From NCBI GenBank assembly GCA_017456055.1, contig JAFTKC010000005.1, positions 1-38,097 on the forward strand: 38,097 nucleotides of DNA. The letters run 5' to 3'. Of the stretch, positions 22,942 to 31,039 are shown in pieces. This DNA comes from Clostridia bacterium (GTDB lineage Bacteria > Bacillota > Clostridia > Christensenellales > Borkfalkiaceae). The position numbers were made by a program, and so were the translations under genes. Position 1 is the stretch's first letter. Each line of letters begins with the position of its first letter. The notes beneath the pieces are model-generated. The model saw nothing but the letters and a program-made list of their open reading frames with translations. It did not search any database and had not been told where the DNA came from.

Positions 22942-23275
22942 AGCAATCTCCTAAAATTATTTCGTTTTCTTTTATTTTACTACAAAAAACCCCACGTTTA
23001 CAAGTAAAAATAGGGTAATAGAGCACGAAATTTAAATATAAATGTTCAAATATAGGGAAAAATGTCGAAACTGTGTTCAAAACTCAATTTTACGGGGTGA
23101 AAAACGTTCAAATATAAAATATTTTTTAGAAAATTTGGCGTCTAGGACAAAACGTATAAACCACTTGGTATATAGGTATAATAAAAATATATATAATATA
23201 GGTTAAAAAAGTTGTTGACAACAACAAAAAAAAAGTATAAAATTCTAATGTAAAAAAATTATAGAGGATAATATT
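22942..23275. promoter_or_regulatory. spo0A / CofE-like divergent control region with phased repeats
   Basis: No gene lies in this A/T-rich gap. GTTCAAA occurs at 23044, 23075 and 23106, exactly 31 bp apart each time; the outer two extend to GTTCAAATATA. A Spo0A-box-like TGTCGAA is at 23063-23069, between the first two. On the minus strand the repeats read TTTGAAC, resembling -35 elements of spo0A promoters, but no single convincing -10 could be fixed. Confidence 0.55.
23211..23243 (+). promoter_or_regulatory. Promoter of the CofE-like gene with a palindrome at -35
   Basis: TTGACA (23215-23220), 17-bp spacer, TAAAAT (23238-23243). The -35 box lies in a 15-bp palindrome GTTGTTG-A-CAACAAC (23211-23225), a possible operator. 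Confidence 0.65.
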
Positions 23276-24448
23276 ATGGATTATCAAGGAACAATATCAA
23301 GAGGTGTTAGAGCGCCGATAATAAAAAAGGGTGACGACCTTGTTAAAATTACTGCCGATTGCGTTGTAAACGCATCGAAAGAAGGTGGTTTTCCATTAAA
23401 TGATAAGGACGTTGTTGCCGTGACCGAAGCCGTTTTAGCACGTTCTCAAGGAAACTACGCTACTATCGACCAAATTGCTGAAGACGTTAAAGAGAAGTTT
23501 GGCGACGAGACGGTGGGCTTGGTTTTCCCGATTTTATCCAGAAACCGTTTTTCTAAAATTTTGCAGGGAATTTCTAGGGGGGTTAAAAAGTTAATCGTTC
23601 AACTCTCTTATCCTGGCGACGAAGTGGGGAATAAATTTATTTCCGAAGAGCAAATTATGGAAAAGGGTATAAATCCTTATACCGACGTATTTACGGGCAA
23701 AGAATTCCACGAAGTATTTGGGGACGTTAGACACACCTTTACCGGTGTTGACTACATTGAGTTTTATGAAAAGACGGGTAATTGCGAAGTTATTTTAGCA
23801 AACAACCCTTGCGAGATTTTAAAGCACACTAAATTCGTTATAAACGCTGATATTCACACTAGAAAAATGACCAAGAGAAGACTATTCAACGGCGGTGCAG
23901 AAAAGGTTGTTTCTCTAGACGAGATATTGAACAAGAGTGTAAACGGATCGGGCTACAACGCAGAATACGGCGTTTTAGGTAGCAACCTTGCAACTAACGA
24001 TAGCGTTAAACTCTTCCCAAGAGACGCAAAAAAATTCGTTGAAGATTTGCAAAAGGAACTCTTTAATAGGACGGGCAAAACCATTGAGTGTATGGTTTAC
24101 GGCGACGGTGCGTTTAAGGACCCCGTTGGTGGTATTTGGGAACTTGCAGACCCTGTTGCTTCACCTGCTTTCACCGACGGACTTAAGGGAAAGCCAAATG
24201 AAATTAAATTAAAGTATCTCGCTGATAACGATTTGGCGTCACTTTCTGGCGAAGACGCAGTTAACGCGATGAAAGAGATGATAAAAAATAAAGAGGCTGA
24301 CCTAGTTAACAACGATAAGAGTTTGGGAACTACGCCAAGACAATTAACCGACCTTCTCGCATCACTTGCCGATTTAACGAGTGGTAGTGGGGATAAGGGA
24401 ACGCCTATTATTCTAATTCAAAATTACTTTAAGAACTTTGCAATGTAA
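23276..24448 (+). CDS. CofE-like protein (coenzyme F420-0:L-glutamate ligase family)
   Basis: A 390-residue cytosolic protein resembling the CofE fold: RAPIIKKGDDLVKITADCV at the start, then KDVVAVTEAVLARSQGNYAT, and DPVGGIWELADPVASPAF later. In F420 producers CofE adds glutamate to F420-0 using GTP. No other F420 gene is in the window, and Clostridia with this homologue generally lack the cofactor, so a different amide-forming role is likely. GAGGA lies 8 bases before the ATG. It stands alone between its promoter and a strong terminator. It is longer than the ~250-residue archaeal enzyme. Confidence 0.7.
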   Translation: MDYQGTISRGVRAPIIKKGDDLVKITADCVVNASKEGGFPLNDKDVVAVTEAVLARSQGNYATIDQIAEDVKEKFGDETVGLVFPILSRNRFSKILQGISRGVKKLIVQLSYPGDEVGNKFISEEQIMEKGINPYTDVFTGKEFHEVFGDVRHTFTGVDYIEFYEKTGNCEVILANNPCEILKHTKFVINADIHTRKMTKRRLFNGGAEKVVSLDEILNKSVNGSGYNAEYGVLGSNLATNDSVKLFPRDAKKFVEDLQKELFNRTGKTIECMVYGDGAFKDPVGGIWELADPVASPAFTDGLKGKPNEIKLKYLADNDLASLSGEDAVNAMKEMIKNKEADLVNNDKSLGTTPRQLTDLLASLADLTSGSGDKGTPIILIQNYFKNFAM

Positions 24449-24461
24449 AAAAATACAAACT

Positions 24462-24491
24462 AAAAACGCTACGTAAACGTAGCGTTTTTTT
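24462..24491 (+). terminator. Terminator of the CofE-like gene
   Basis: Stem AAAAACGCTACG / CGTAGCGTTTTT with a TAAA loop and a T7 run. The symmetric stem could also act on the convergent lipoprotein transcript. Confidence 0.92.
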
Positions 24492-24506
24492 GCGTGTTTA
24501 TATTTT

Positions 24507-25457
24507 TTAAGCAACCGTGATAGTCATTTCTCTTTTTAGGTTTGCAGACCCCGTCCCTTTATGTGGAGTTGATTCTCCCTCACGCATATTAGTCCAAGTA
24601 TCCCAAGTAATATCAAACCATTTTCCATAGACGGTCACTTTGGTAGTGCCTGCTTTTAAGCCCTTAAGAGCCATTTCTTCTTTATCATAAGTGACGATGC
24701 TCTCGTCTTCAATAACTACTGAGTCGATTACAGGTTCGTAGTAGATTAGATTTGGTCCGTATTGAACTCTAATGTTTTCAAAGTTTACTTGTCCGTTTAG
24801 TGGAACGGTGTACACCGTGTAGAAGTTAGTGTTTGCGTAGAAAGATTCGGTGTCGTAATTGGTTGGTTCACCAGGCATAAAGTAAAAACCTAAGTGGTTA
24901 TTCCAGTGTTCGAAATAAAAAAGCATTTCTTCCGATTTAACTTCTTCAATGCCGTTAGTATAAACTGCCTTAAACCTATAAACGCAACCTCTTGCTACAA
25001 AGTGTAGGTCAAAGCCTCTGCCTGAAGATCGTAGCGAAACCTCAACTTCTTTTTGGTGGCTTGCCTCGTACGTTAAATACCATCCGTCAAGTTTAGGAAC
25101 TTTAACTTCAACGAAGATTGTGTCGCCTATATTAAATGCTTTTACGCCATTTAAGTTAGAACACCAAACTTCCATAACGGGCTTTGCCTTAGCGTAAAGG
25201 TTAAGGTCTCCTTCAAGGGCTATGGTATCAATTGGATTTCCGTTTTCATCAACCCAACTTTCAAACTCTAAAAGTTCTTCATTAAACTCGTAGGTTGGAG
25301 TGAAGGTTTCGCTGCCTTTTACTTGTTCGGAATATAATAGTTTATCGCCAAGATAATAGTTAACCGTATATTCTTTTGCGCAGCCTGAAAAGATAGGTGC
25401 AACTAGCATAAACGCTAAAATCAAGCAAGATATACGTCTTATAAAAGTTTTTTTCAT
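24507..25457 (-). CDS. Lipoprotein, tandem paralogue 3 (last in the operon)
   Basis: A 316-residue predicted lipoprotein: signal peptide MKKTFIRRISCLILAFMLVA, lipobox FSGC with Cys26. Residues ~29-95 look like a Listeria-Bacteroides (Flg_new/InlB B-type) repeat, with VNYYLGDKLLYSEQVKG, then FESWVDENGNPI and DLNLYAKAKP. The middle domain is unassigned and contains HLGFYFMPGEPTNYD. The C-terminal VVIEDESIVTYDKEEMALKG plus LKAGTTKVTVYGKW is a Big2-like immunoglobulin fold. It is nearly the same as the next upstream copy in the signal peptide and C-terminal parts and differs most in the middle. Probably surface-exposed; ligand unknown. Confidence 0.8.
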   Translation of the reverse strand: MKKTFIRRISCLILAFMLVAPIFSGCAKEYTVNYYLGDKLLYSEQVKGSETFTPTYEFNEELLEFESWVDENGNPIDTIALEGDLNLYAKAKPVMEVWCSNLNGVKAFNIGDTIFVEVKVPKLDGWYLTYEASHQKEVEVSLRSSGRGFDLHFVARGCVYRFKAVYTNGIEEVKSEEMLFYFEHWNNHLGFYFMPGEPTNYDTESFYANTNFYTVYTVPLNGQVNFENIRVQYGPNLIYYEPVIDSVVIEDESIVTYDKEEMALKGLKAGTTKVTVYGKWFDITWDTWTNMREGESTPHKGTGSANLKREMTITVA

Positions 25458-25473
25458 ATTTTCCCCTTAAGTA

Positions 25474-26430
25474 TCATTTAACCGTAATGGTCATTTCTCT
25501 TTTTAGATTAGCAGAACCCGTTCCGTCCTTTACCATTGGTGGTTGTTCGTATTCTCGAACGTTGGTCCACGTATCCCATCTAATATCAAACCACTTTCCG
25601 TAGACGGTCACTTTGGTAGTTCCCGCTTTTAAGCCCTTTAGAGCCATTTCTTCTTTATCATAGGTGACTATACTTTCGTCCTCAATAACTACCGTTTCAA
25701 TTTCAGGATCGTAGTATATTAGGCTTGGACCAAATTGGATTCTAAGATTCTCAAATTTTACTTGTCCGTTTAGTGGAACGGTATATTCCTTGTAGTAGTT
25801 AGTATTTGCATAGAAAGCAGTGGTATCGTAATTGGTCGGTTCGCCAGGCATAAAGTAAAAGCCTAGGTGCTTATTCCAATGCTCAAAGTAGATTATCATT
25901 TCCTCGGATTTTACCACTTCAATGCCGTTAGTATAAACTGCCTTAAATCTATAAGTGCATCCTTCGGACGTAAGATAAAGGTCAAAACCCTTGCCAGACG
26001 CCCTTTGAGTGACTTGAACTTTGTCTGGAAAGTTTGCTTCGTACGTCAAATACCATCCGTCAATTTTTGGAACTTTAACTTCAACGAAGACGGTGTCGCC
26101 CGTATCAAAAGACTTCACGTGGTCTCCGTTTGAGCACCAAACTTCTACAACGGGTTTTGCCTCAGCGTAAACGTTAAGGTCGCCGTTAAGAGTTATATTT
26201 TCAATAGGATTTCCGTTTTGGTCTACCCAGCCTCTGAACTCGTAAAGTTCTTCACTAAACTCGTAGGTTGGAGTGAATGCTTCGCTATTTTTTACTTGCT
26301 CGGAATATAATAGTTTGTCGCCTAAATAATAGTTAACCGTATATTCTTTTGCGCAGCCTGAAAAGATAGGTGCAACTAGCGTAAACGCTAAAATCAAGCA
26401 AGATATACGTCTTATGAAAGTTTTTTTCAT
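25474..26430 (-). CDS. Lipoprotein, tandem paralogue 2
   Basis: A 318-residue lipoprotein with the same architecture: signal peptide with Cys26 in FSGC, InlB-type repeat (FRGWVDQNGNPI), middle domain with HLGFYFMPGEPTNYD, and Big2-like end. The first ~44 residues match the downstream copy almost exactly at protein and DNA level, with only a few changes, as do ~40 residues around VVIEDESIVTYDKEEMALKG. Residues ~100-150 (PKIDGWYLTYEANFPDKVQV and after) vary. The 16-base gaps on either side are nearly identical, showing a recent tandem duplication. Confidence 0.8.
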   Translation of the reverse strand: MKKTFIRRISCLILAFTLVAPIFSGCAKEYTVNYYLGDKLLYSEQVKNSEAFTPTYEFSEELYEFRGWVDQNGNPIENITLNGDLNVYAEAKPVVEVWCSNGDHVKSFDTGDTVFVEVKVPKIDGWYLTYEANFPDKVQVTQRASGKGFDLYLTSEGCTYRFKAVYTNGIEVVKSEEMIIYFEHWNKHLGFYFMPGEPTNYDTTAFYANTNYYKEYTVPLNGQVKFENLRIQFGPSLIYYDPEIETVVIEDESIVTYDKEEMALKGLKAGTTKVTVYGKWFDIRWDTWTNVREYEQPPMVKDGTGSANLKREMTITVK

Positions 26431-26446
26431 ATTTTCCCCTTAAGTA

Positions 26447-27415
26447 TCATTTAACCGTAATGGTCATTTCTCTAGTTAATCCCTCAGAGCCCGAGCCTTT
26501 CTTTGGTGAACTTGGGTCGTTCCAAGGTAAATTATCGTAAGATGCTTCTCCGCCGGTGATGGTTTTGCCGTGGAAACTATACCATCTTCCGTATACGGTC
26601 ACTTTAGTAGTTCCCGCCTTTAAGCCCACGAAGGCTTGCGCCTCTTTATCGTATGCCAAAATGCTTTCGTCCTCGATTTTAACTGCTTCAACGTAGGCGT
26701 CTCTAAATATTAGATTGCCCTTTCTCATTCTAACGTCTTCAAAAGCAACTCTGCCGTTTAGTGGAACGGTGTATTCTCTATAAATATCGGTCATAGCGTA
26801 GTGTGCGTTATCGTCGTAAACGGTAGGCTCACCAGGCATAAAATAGAAAGACATGTGCGCGTCCCAATGATAACACTCAAAGCGTTGCGTGGCAGTAATA
26901 GATTCAAAGCCGTTTGAGTAGGTGACGGTGACTAAATTATTGGTGTGACCAATAAAGTAGAACTCAACACCCCTTTTAACTTCCGTGCCGATAAGGTCTT
27001 CAGGTTTATCTGATTCCCAAGAAATGCTCCATCCTTCAAGTTCTGGTTTTTTAATTTCCATTAAAACTCTAACGCCCGTATCACCGACGTAGTTTTTGCC
27101 TTGAATTCCGTTAACTAGTAAAATTAGTTGCGGAGTAGCGCTTGCGTAAACGTTAACGTCTTCTTTTGGAGTAATGGTTGTAAGGGGAAGACCTAATTCA
27201 TCCGTCCAACCATTAAAGGTGAAGTATTCTTCAGTAAATTCATAAGAAGAAAGGTCGTACTCTTCGCCCTTTTTTACTTCTGCAATGTATAGAATTTTGT
27301 CGTTTAAATAGTAGTTTACCTTAACGGTGTTTGAACAGCCGACAAAGGAAAAAATTGAACATAGCGAGATGATTGCTAAAGTTAAACTGATAATTTTTTT
27401 AATGTGTTTTCTCAT
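26447..27415 (-). CDS. Lipoprotein, tandem paralogue 1 (divergent copy)
   Basis: A 322-residue lipoprotein, signal peptide with lipobox FVGC (Cys27). It shares the layout of the next two genes (VNYYLNDKILYIAEVKKG, FNGWTDELGLPL, MSFYFMPGEPTVYD, VKIEDESILAYDKEAQAFVG, TREMTITVK) but is much more diverged, so it is the older member. The conserved FYFMPGEPT(N/V)YD and the REMTITV end define a small family I cannot name. It follows hpt after 19 bases and may be cotranscribed with tilS and hpt. Confidence 0.8.
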   Translation of the reverse strand: MRKHIKKIISLTLAIISLCSIFSFVGCSNTVKVNYYLNDKILYIAEVKKGEEYDLSSYEFTEEYFTFNGWTDELGLPLTTITPKEDVNVYASATPQLILLVNGIQGKNYVGDTGVRVLMEIKKPELEGWSISWESDKPEDLIGTEVKRGVEFYFIGHTNNLVTVTYSNGFESITATQRFECYHWDAHMSFYFMPGEPTVYDDNAHYAMTDIYREYTVPLNGRVAFEDVRMRKGNLIFRDAYVEAVKIEDESILAYDKEAQAFVGLKAGTTKVTVYGRWYSFHGKTITGGEASYDNLPWNDPSSPKKGSGSEGLTREMTITVK

Positions 27416-27434
27416 AATTTTGCGCCTTGTTTAA

Positions 27435-27965
27435 TTAAAGTTTACTAGGGTCAATGATTTCAGCAAGAAAAGGGAATTCTCTATATCTTTCGGCATAATC
27501 TAAGCCGTAGCCGATAACGAATCCACAAGGAATATCAAAGCCTACGTAGTCTGCTTCTATTTCTACTTGTCTTCTCTCTTTTTTGTCTAAGAAAGTACAA
27601 ATTTTGATAGATTTAGGTTGTTTTTCTTGTAAAAGTTTTACAAAGTAAGAAAGAGTTTTTCCACTATCAACGATATCTTCAACGATTAGAATATCTTTAT
27701 CCTTAATCTCAGTAGTGATATTCGAGATAAGTTCCATTTCGCCACCAGTAGTGCCGTTTCTATAACTGGATAATCTTGCAAAATCAAAGGTTATTGGGAG
27801 TTTAATGTGTCTAGTTAAATCTGCAAAGAAATATATTGCGCCTTTAAGCATACAAATAATCACGGGTGGATTATCTTTATAGTCTAAAGTGATTTGCTCG
27901 CCAAGTTCTTTGATCCTTTCTTGAATTTGTTCTTCTGATAATAAAATGCGGTAATTCTCTTTCAT
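27435..27965 (-). CDS. hpt: Hypoxanthine phosphoribosyltransferase
   Basis: A 176-residue purine salvage enzyme that makes IMP or GMP from hypoxanthine or guanine and PRPP. It has VIICMLKGAIYFFADL near residue 35, the PRPP motif ILIVEDIVDSGKTL at ~92-105, and the purine-contact FDIPCGFVIGYGLDYAERYR near the end. It is 15 bases downstream of tilS, a classic Firmicutes pair. The usual ftsH does not follow; the lipoprotein genes do. Confidence 0.95.
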   Translation of the reverse strand: MKENYRILLSEEQIQERIKELGEQITLDYKDNPPVIICMLKGAIYFFADLTRHIKLPITFDFARLSSYRNGTTGGEMELISNITTEIKDKDILIVEDIVDSGKTLSYFVKLLQEKQPKSIKICTFLDKKERRQVEIEADYVGFDIPCGFVIGYGLDYAERYREFPFLAEIIDPSKL

Positions 27966-27980
27966 ATCTTTATCCTAAGT

Positions 27981-29279
27981 TTAATATATTTTTAATGATA
28001 TCATATTTATAGTATTATTGTCAACTTTTACGTCGCTTGAAATTTCTATTCCAAATACTGCCAAAACCTTGTTTTTATCGGCTATTATTGGGATAGAATT
28101 TCTATCTTTTAAAGGAACTTTTTTGTCGGTTAGATAGTCGCCTAGGGATTTTGTTCCTCCACCGAATTTGGTAAACGAGTCGCCATCACTTTTTAGTCTT
28201 ATCACGGCGTTTTTACTTACCTTGTCTAGGTCTAAGTAAAGCCCCGTTTTAAGATTGATTTTGCTTTTATCAGTCACCTTCTCAATCGAGTAGGTTTTGC
28301 CGTTCAATGTAAACTTGCCAAGCGTAAAGGGAAAAGGTGACAGGACGGCTGAATTTTCTTTATAAACAACGATTTTATCATATTCTTTTACGGCAAAAAG
28401 TTCTTTAGGAAGCGTTATAATCTTGCCGTTTTCTTTTTCAACTAAAGATAATACGTCGTCTACGTGAACTTTTTCCCAATCTTTTTTAAGCCCTAGTTTT
28501 TTTAACGAGTAGACGATTGCTCTTCTTAAGATTGCGCTGTGGCAGGGAAGTGGAATTTCCACTCCGTTGTCAATGTCTTTTACGTGCTTAAGAGTTTCTT
28601 GCTCTAAAAAGTCGTTTTCTTCTCTTGCTATAAGAGAGAATCTATAAATGCTTTTTTCCGCATCGGGAAAGCGTTCTAAAATTTCGGGCAAAACTTGGTG
28701 ACGAATATAGTTTCTAGAATATTTTTCGTCTAGGTTAGTTTTGTCTAGCACAAAGGAAAGTTTGTTTTTATCAATATATTCGTCAATTTCTTCCTTGCTA
28801 ACTTCTAATAGGGGGCGAATAATCTTATTCTCCATTTGATTTATGCCCGTTAGACCTTTAAGCCCACTTCCACGGAAAAGGTTAAATAAAACCGTTTCGG
28901 CGTTGTCTTTTAGGTGGTGGGCGGTGGCAATAACCGAGAAAAACCCTTTTTCCAAGGCGTCAAAAAAACACTCGTAGCGAAGTTCTCTTGCGCTCTCTTC
29001 AATAGAGAGTTTTTGTTCTTTTGAGTGCCCGATTGCGTCCACTTTGTAAAAAGCAAGTGGAATATCAAGTCTTTCGCAAAGTTCTCGCACGAAATTAGAA
29101 TCGGCAATCGAGTCTTTTCCACGAATACCGTGTTCAATGTTTATGGCTTTAACCACGTAGTTAAAGGTTTTTTGGTTTTCAATTAAATAATGCAATAGGG
29201 CAATAGAGTCGCTTCCACCAGATAGAGCAACCCCAACCACCTTGTTTGCAAGATTAAATTTAGATAAATCAATAAACAT
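27981..29279 (-). CDS. tilS: tRNA(Ile)-lysidine synthase
   Basis: A 432-residue enzyme that converts C34 of the tRNA-Ile(CAU) anticodon to lysidine with ATP and lysine, so the tRNA reads AUA. The N-type ATP pyrophosphatase motif is VVGVALSGGSDSIALLHYL near residue 14. HHLKDNAETVLFNLFRGSGLKGL and the core NYIRHQVLPEI follow, and a C-terminal TilS domain (IRLKSDGDSFTKFGGGTKSL) is present. Length is normal. It heads the operon tilS-hpt-lipoproteins. Confidence 0.95.
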   Translation of the reverse strand: MFIDLSKFNLANKVVGVALSGGSDSIALLHYLIENQKTFNYVVKAINIEHGIRGKDSIADSNFVRELCERLDIPLAFYKVDAIGHSKEQKLSIEESARELRYECFFDALEKGFFSVIATAHHLKDNAETVLFNLFRGSGLKGLTGINQMENKIIRPLLEVSKEEIDEYIDKNKLSFVLDKTNLDEKYSRNYIRHQVLPEILERFPDAEKSIYRFSLIAREENDFLEQETLKHVKDIDNGVEIPLPCHSAILRRAIVYSLKKLGLKKDWEKVHVDDVLSLVEKENGKIITLPKELFAVKEYDKIVVYKENSAVLSPFPFTLGKFTLNGKTYSIEKVTDKSKINLKTGLYLDLDKVSKNAVIRLKSDGDSFTKFGGGTKSLGDYLTDKKVPLKDRNSIPIIADKNKVLAVFGIEISSDVKVDNNTINMISLKIY

Positions 29280-29347
29280 AACTATATTTTAGCAAATTAT
29301 AGCCTAAAATTCAAGTCTATACGCTCATTAGTTGAATCTTAGTAAAT

Positions 29348-29387
29348 AAAAAAGAACTAAAACTATTTCTAGTATTAGTTCTTTTTT
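29348..29387. terminator. Terminator of the M20 gene (bidirectional stem)
   Basis: Stem AAAAAAGAACTAA / TTAGTTCTTTTTT with a 14-base loop, immediately after the M20 stop codon on the minus strand. Confidence 0.85.
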
Positions 29388-29391
29388 ATTT

Positions 29392-30726
29392 TTATAGTTT
29401 TACGATTGCTTTTCCGTCTTGATATTCAATTCGGTCGCCACTAGAGAAAAACTGCTCGCAATAGGCAAAATACTCTTCTTTACTCTTGAATAAAGGTTTG
29501 TGTTCTGCAATAATTTTTTTAGCAAGTTTGCCATCGTCTTTTAAGAGTAGGTAGAGCATGTAAAGTTGCCATTTGGCACTGTCAACGCATGCTTTTTCGG
29601 GATCTGTAATATAGTAGTCGTTTCCGTGACCTTTCCCCGTAGCGCCACAAGCGTATGGGTGAACGACGGGCATTATTGTTGAAAGGTCACCCATATCAGT
29701 ACTTCCTGAAGAGTAGACGTTTTTTTCCTCAAAAGGTTTGTCGGGGAAAAGTTCCCTATATGTCTTTACTGCTAATGCTATCATGTTTTCGTCGTTTTTA
29801 TGAGGCGCGTAGCCCGGTTTATCTATGATTTCAACGTTGTTTCCAAGGGATAGAGCAGCGCCACAAAGTGCTTGGTTTAATCTATTGTTCGCTGTTTGGA
29901 TAGCTTCAAACGACATGCCTCTAACGTAGCTTTCTATTTCAGCCTTTTCGGGGATCGCATTTACCATTGCACCTCCTTGAGTAATTATTGGGTGAAAACG
30001 TATAACGTCTTCTTCCTTAAACGTTTCTCTTAAGGCGTTGCAAGCGTTAATTCCACAGGTAGCCGCATAAAGAGCGTTTTTGCCTGCCCAAGGACTTCCT
30101 CCTGCGTGTGAGGCAACTCCCTTATAAACCACGCGCTTTGCAACACAACCCACCGAGCCTAATTGTGTTATACAGCAGTCGTTGGTTGTGGTGTGCACCA
30201 TAAACGCTATGTCTACGCCGTCAAAATATCCACGAGATAAGTATTCGGGTTTACCACCAAAGTATTTTATTTTTCCTTCTTCCATAAGTTTGGTGCGATA
30301 TTCTATTTCTAAAAGTTCTTCTGCAGGAACGGCGCAAAGCCTAATTTTTCCACAAAACTTATCTAAAATACCAGGTTCTTTTAGGGCATACGCTATGCCT
30401 AAAAGAGCGGCGCATTGTGCGTTATGTCCACAAGAGTGAACTGCGCCAGTTTGAACGTCGGCTTCGGGGTGTGATGGGCAAATTATAGAGTCAAGTTCAC
30501 CCAAAATTAGAACTTCAGGACCATGTCTTCCCGTGTCGAGAATGGTGTAAAAGCCAGTTATATCGTCGGGCTTAACAACGTCATAGCCAAGGGCAAGAAA
30601 TTTTTCATAAAGGTACGCCGTCGTCTTAAATTCTTTGTATCCTGTTTCGGGGTTTTTCCAAATGTAGCGCTCGGCATCTAATATTGCTTGTCTGTTTTTA
30701 TCAATTGCTTTAATTAAATCTTGCAT
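29392..30726 (-). CDS. M20-family amidohydrolase (AbgB-like)
   Basis: A 444-residue zinc-dependent hydrolase of the M20/AbgB-like amidohydrolase group, which cleaves amide bonds in N-acyl amino acids or p-aminobenzoyl-glutamate-like compounds. ILGELDSIICPSHPEAD and VHSCGHNAQCAALLGIAYAL give the metal-binding Asp and His residues. AEELLEIE supplies the catalytic Glu pair. The dimerisation domain begins near SHAGGSPWAGKNAL. The final metal site is in SSGSTDMGDLSTIMPVVHPY with GKGHGNDYY. No signal peptide, so cytosolic. It stands alone, with its terminator, next to tRNA-fMet. Substrate not determined. Confidence 0.88.
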   Translation of the reverse strand: MQDLIKAIDKNRQAILDAERYIWKNPETGYKEFKTTAYLYEKFLALGYDVVKPDDITGFYTILDTGRHGPEVLILGELDSIICPSHPEADVQTGAVHSCGHNAQCAALLGIAYALKEPGILDKFCGKIRLCAVPAEELLEIEYRTKLMEEGKIKYFGGKPEYLSRGYFDGVDIAFMVHTTTNDCCITQLGSVGCVAKRVVYKGVASHAGGSPWAGKNALYAATCGINACNALRETFKEEDVIRFHPIITQGGAMVNAIPEKAEIESYVRGMSFEAIQTANNRLNQALCGAALSLGNNVEIIDKPGYAPHKNDENMIALAVKTYRELFPDKPFEEKNVYSSGSTDMGDLSTIMPVVHPYACGATGKGHGNDYYITDPEKACVDSAKWQLYMLYLLLKDDGKLAKKIIAEHKPLFKSKEEYFAYCEQFFSSGDRIEYQDGKAIVKL

Positions 30727-30837
30727 TTTTTTACTCCCTTTTTGTTAGTGGAATTGATATTGCAATAATTGTAGCAAATAAAGACAATATTTTCAATAGA
30801 ATAAATAAAAAACTGAAAATTTTTTTGCTAAATATGG

Positions 30838-30866
30838 TTGACAAAAGAAAAATAATAGTATATTAT
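30838..30866 (+). promoter_or_regulatory. Promoter of tRNA-fMet
   Basis: TTGACA (30838-30843), 17-bp spacer, TATTAT (30861-30866). Transcription would start about 16 bases before the tRNA. Confidence 0.85.
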
Positions 30867-30888
30867 TATAGGGCTTAAGAGAGCATAT

Positions 30889-30967
30889 CGCGGGGTAGAG
30901 CAGTCCGGTCAGCTCGTCGGGCTCATAACCCGGAGGTCGTGAGGTTCAAATCCCACCCCCGCAACCA
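30889..30967 (+). tRNA. Initiator tRNA-fMet (anticodon CAT)
   Basis: Acceptor arm CGCGGGG / CCCCGCA has the C1:A72 mismatch that marks bacterial initiators. The anticodon stem has three consecutive G:C pairs (GGG-CTCATAA-CCC), the second initiator mark. The T arm is GAGGTTCAAATCC and CCA is encoded. Confidence 0.97.
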
Positions 30968-30973
30968 AGTGAG

Positions 30974-31011
30974 ACACTGTTGAACCTCATCAGGTTCAAC
31001 GGTGTTTTTTA
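30974..31011 (+). terminator. Terminator of tRNA-fMet
   Basis: A 14-bp stem ACACTGTTGAACCT / AGGTTCAACGGTGT with one G.T pair, a CATC loop and T6. Confidence 0.93.
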
Positions 31012-31039
31012 TTAGGAAAATACTGACGATTTTAAGGTT

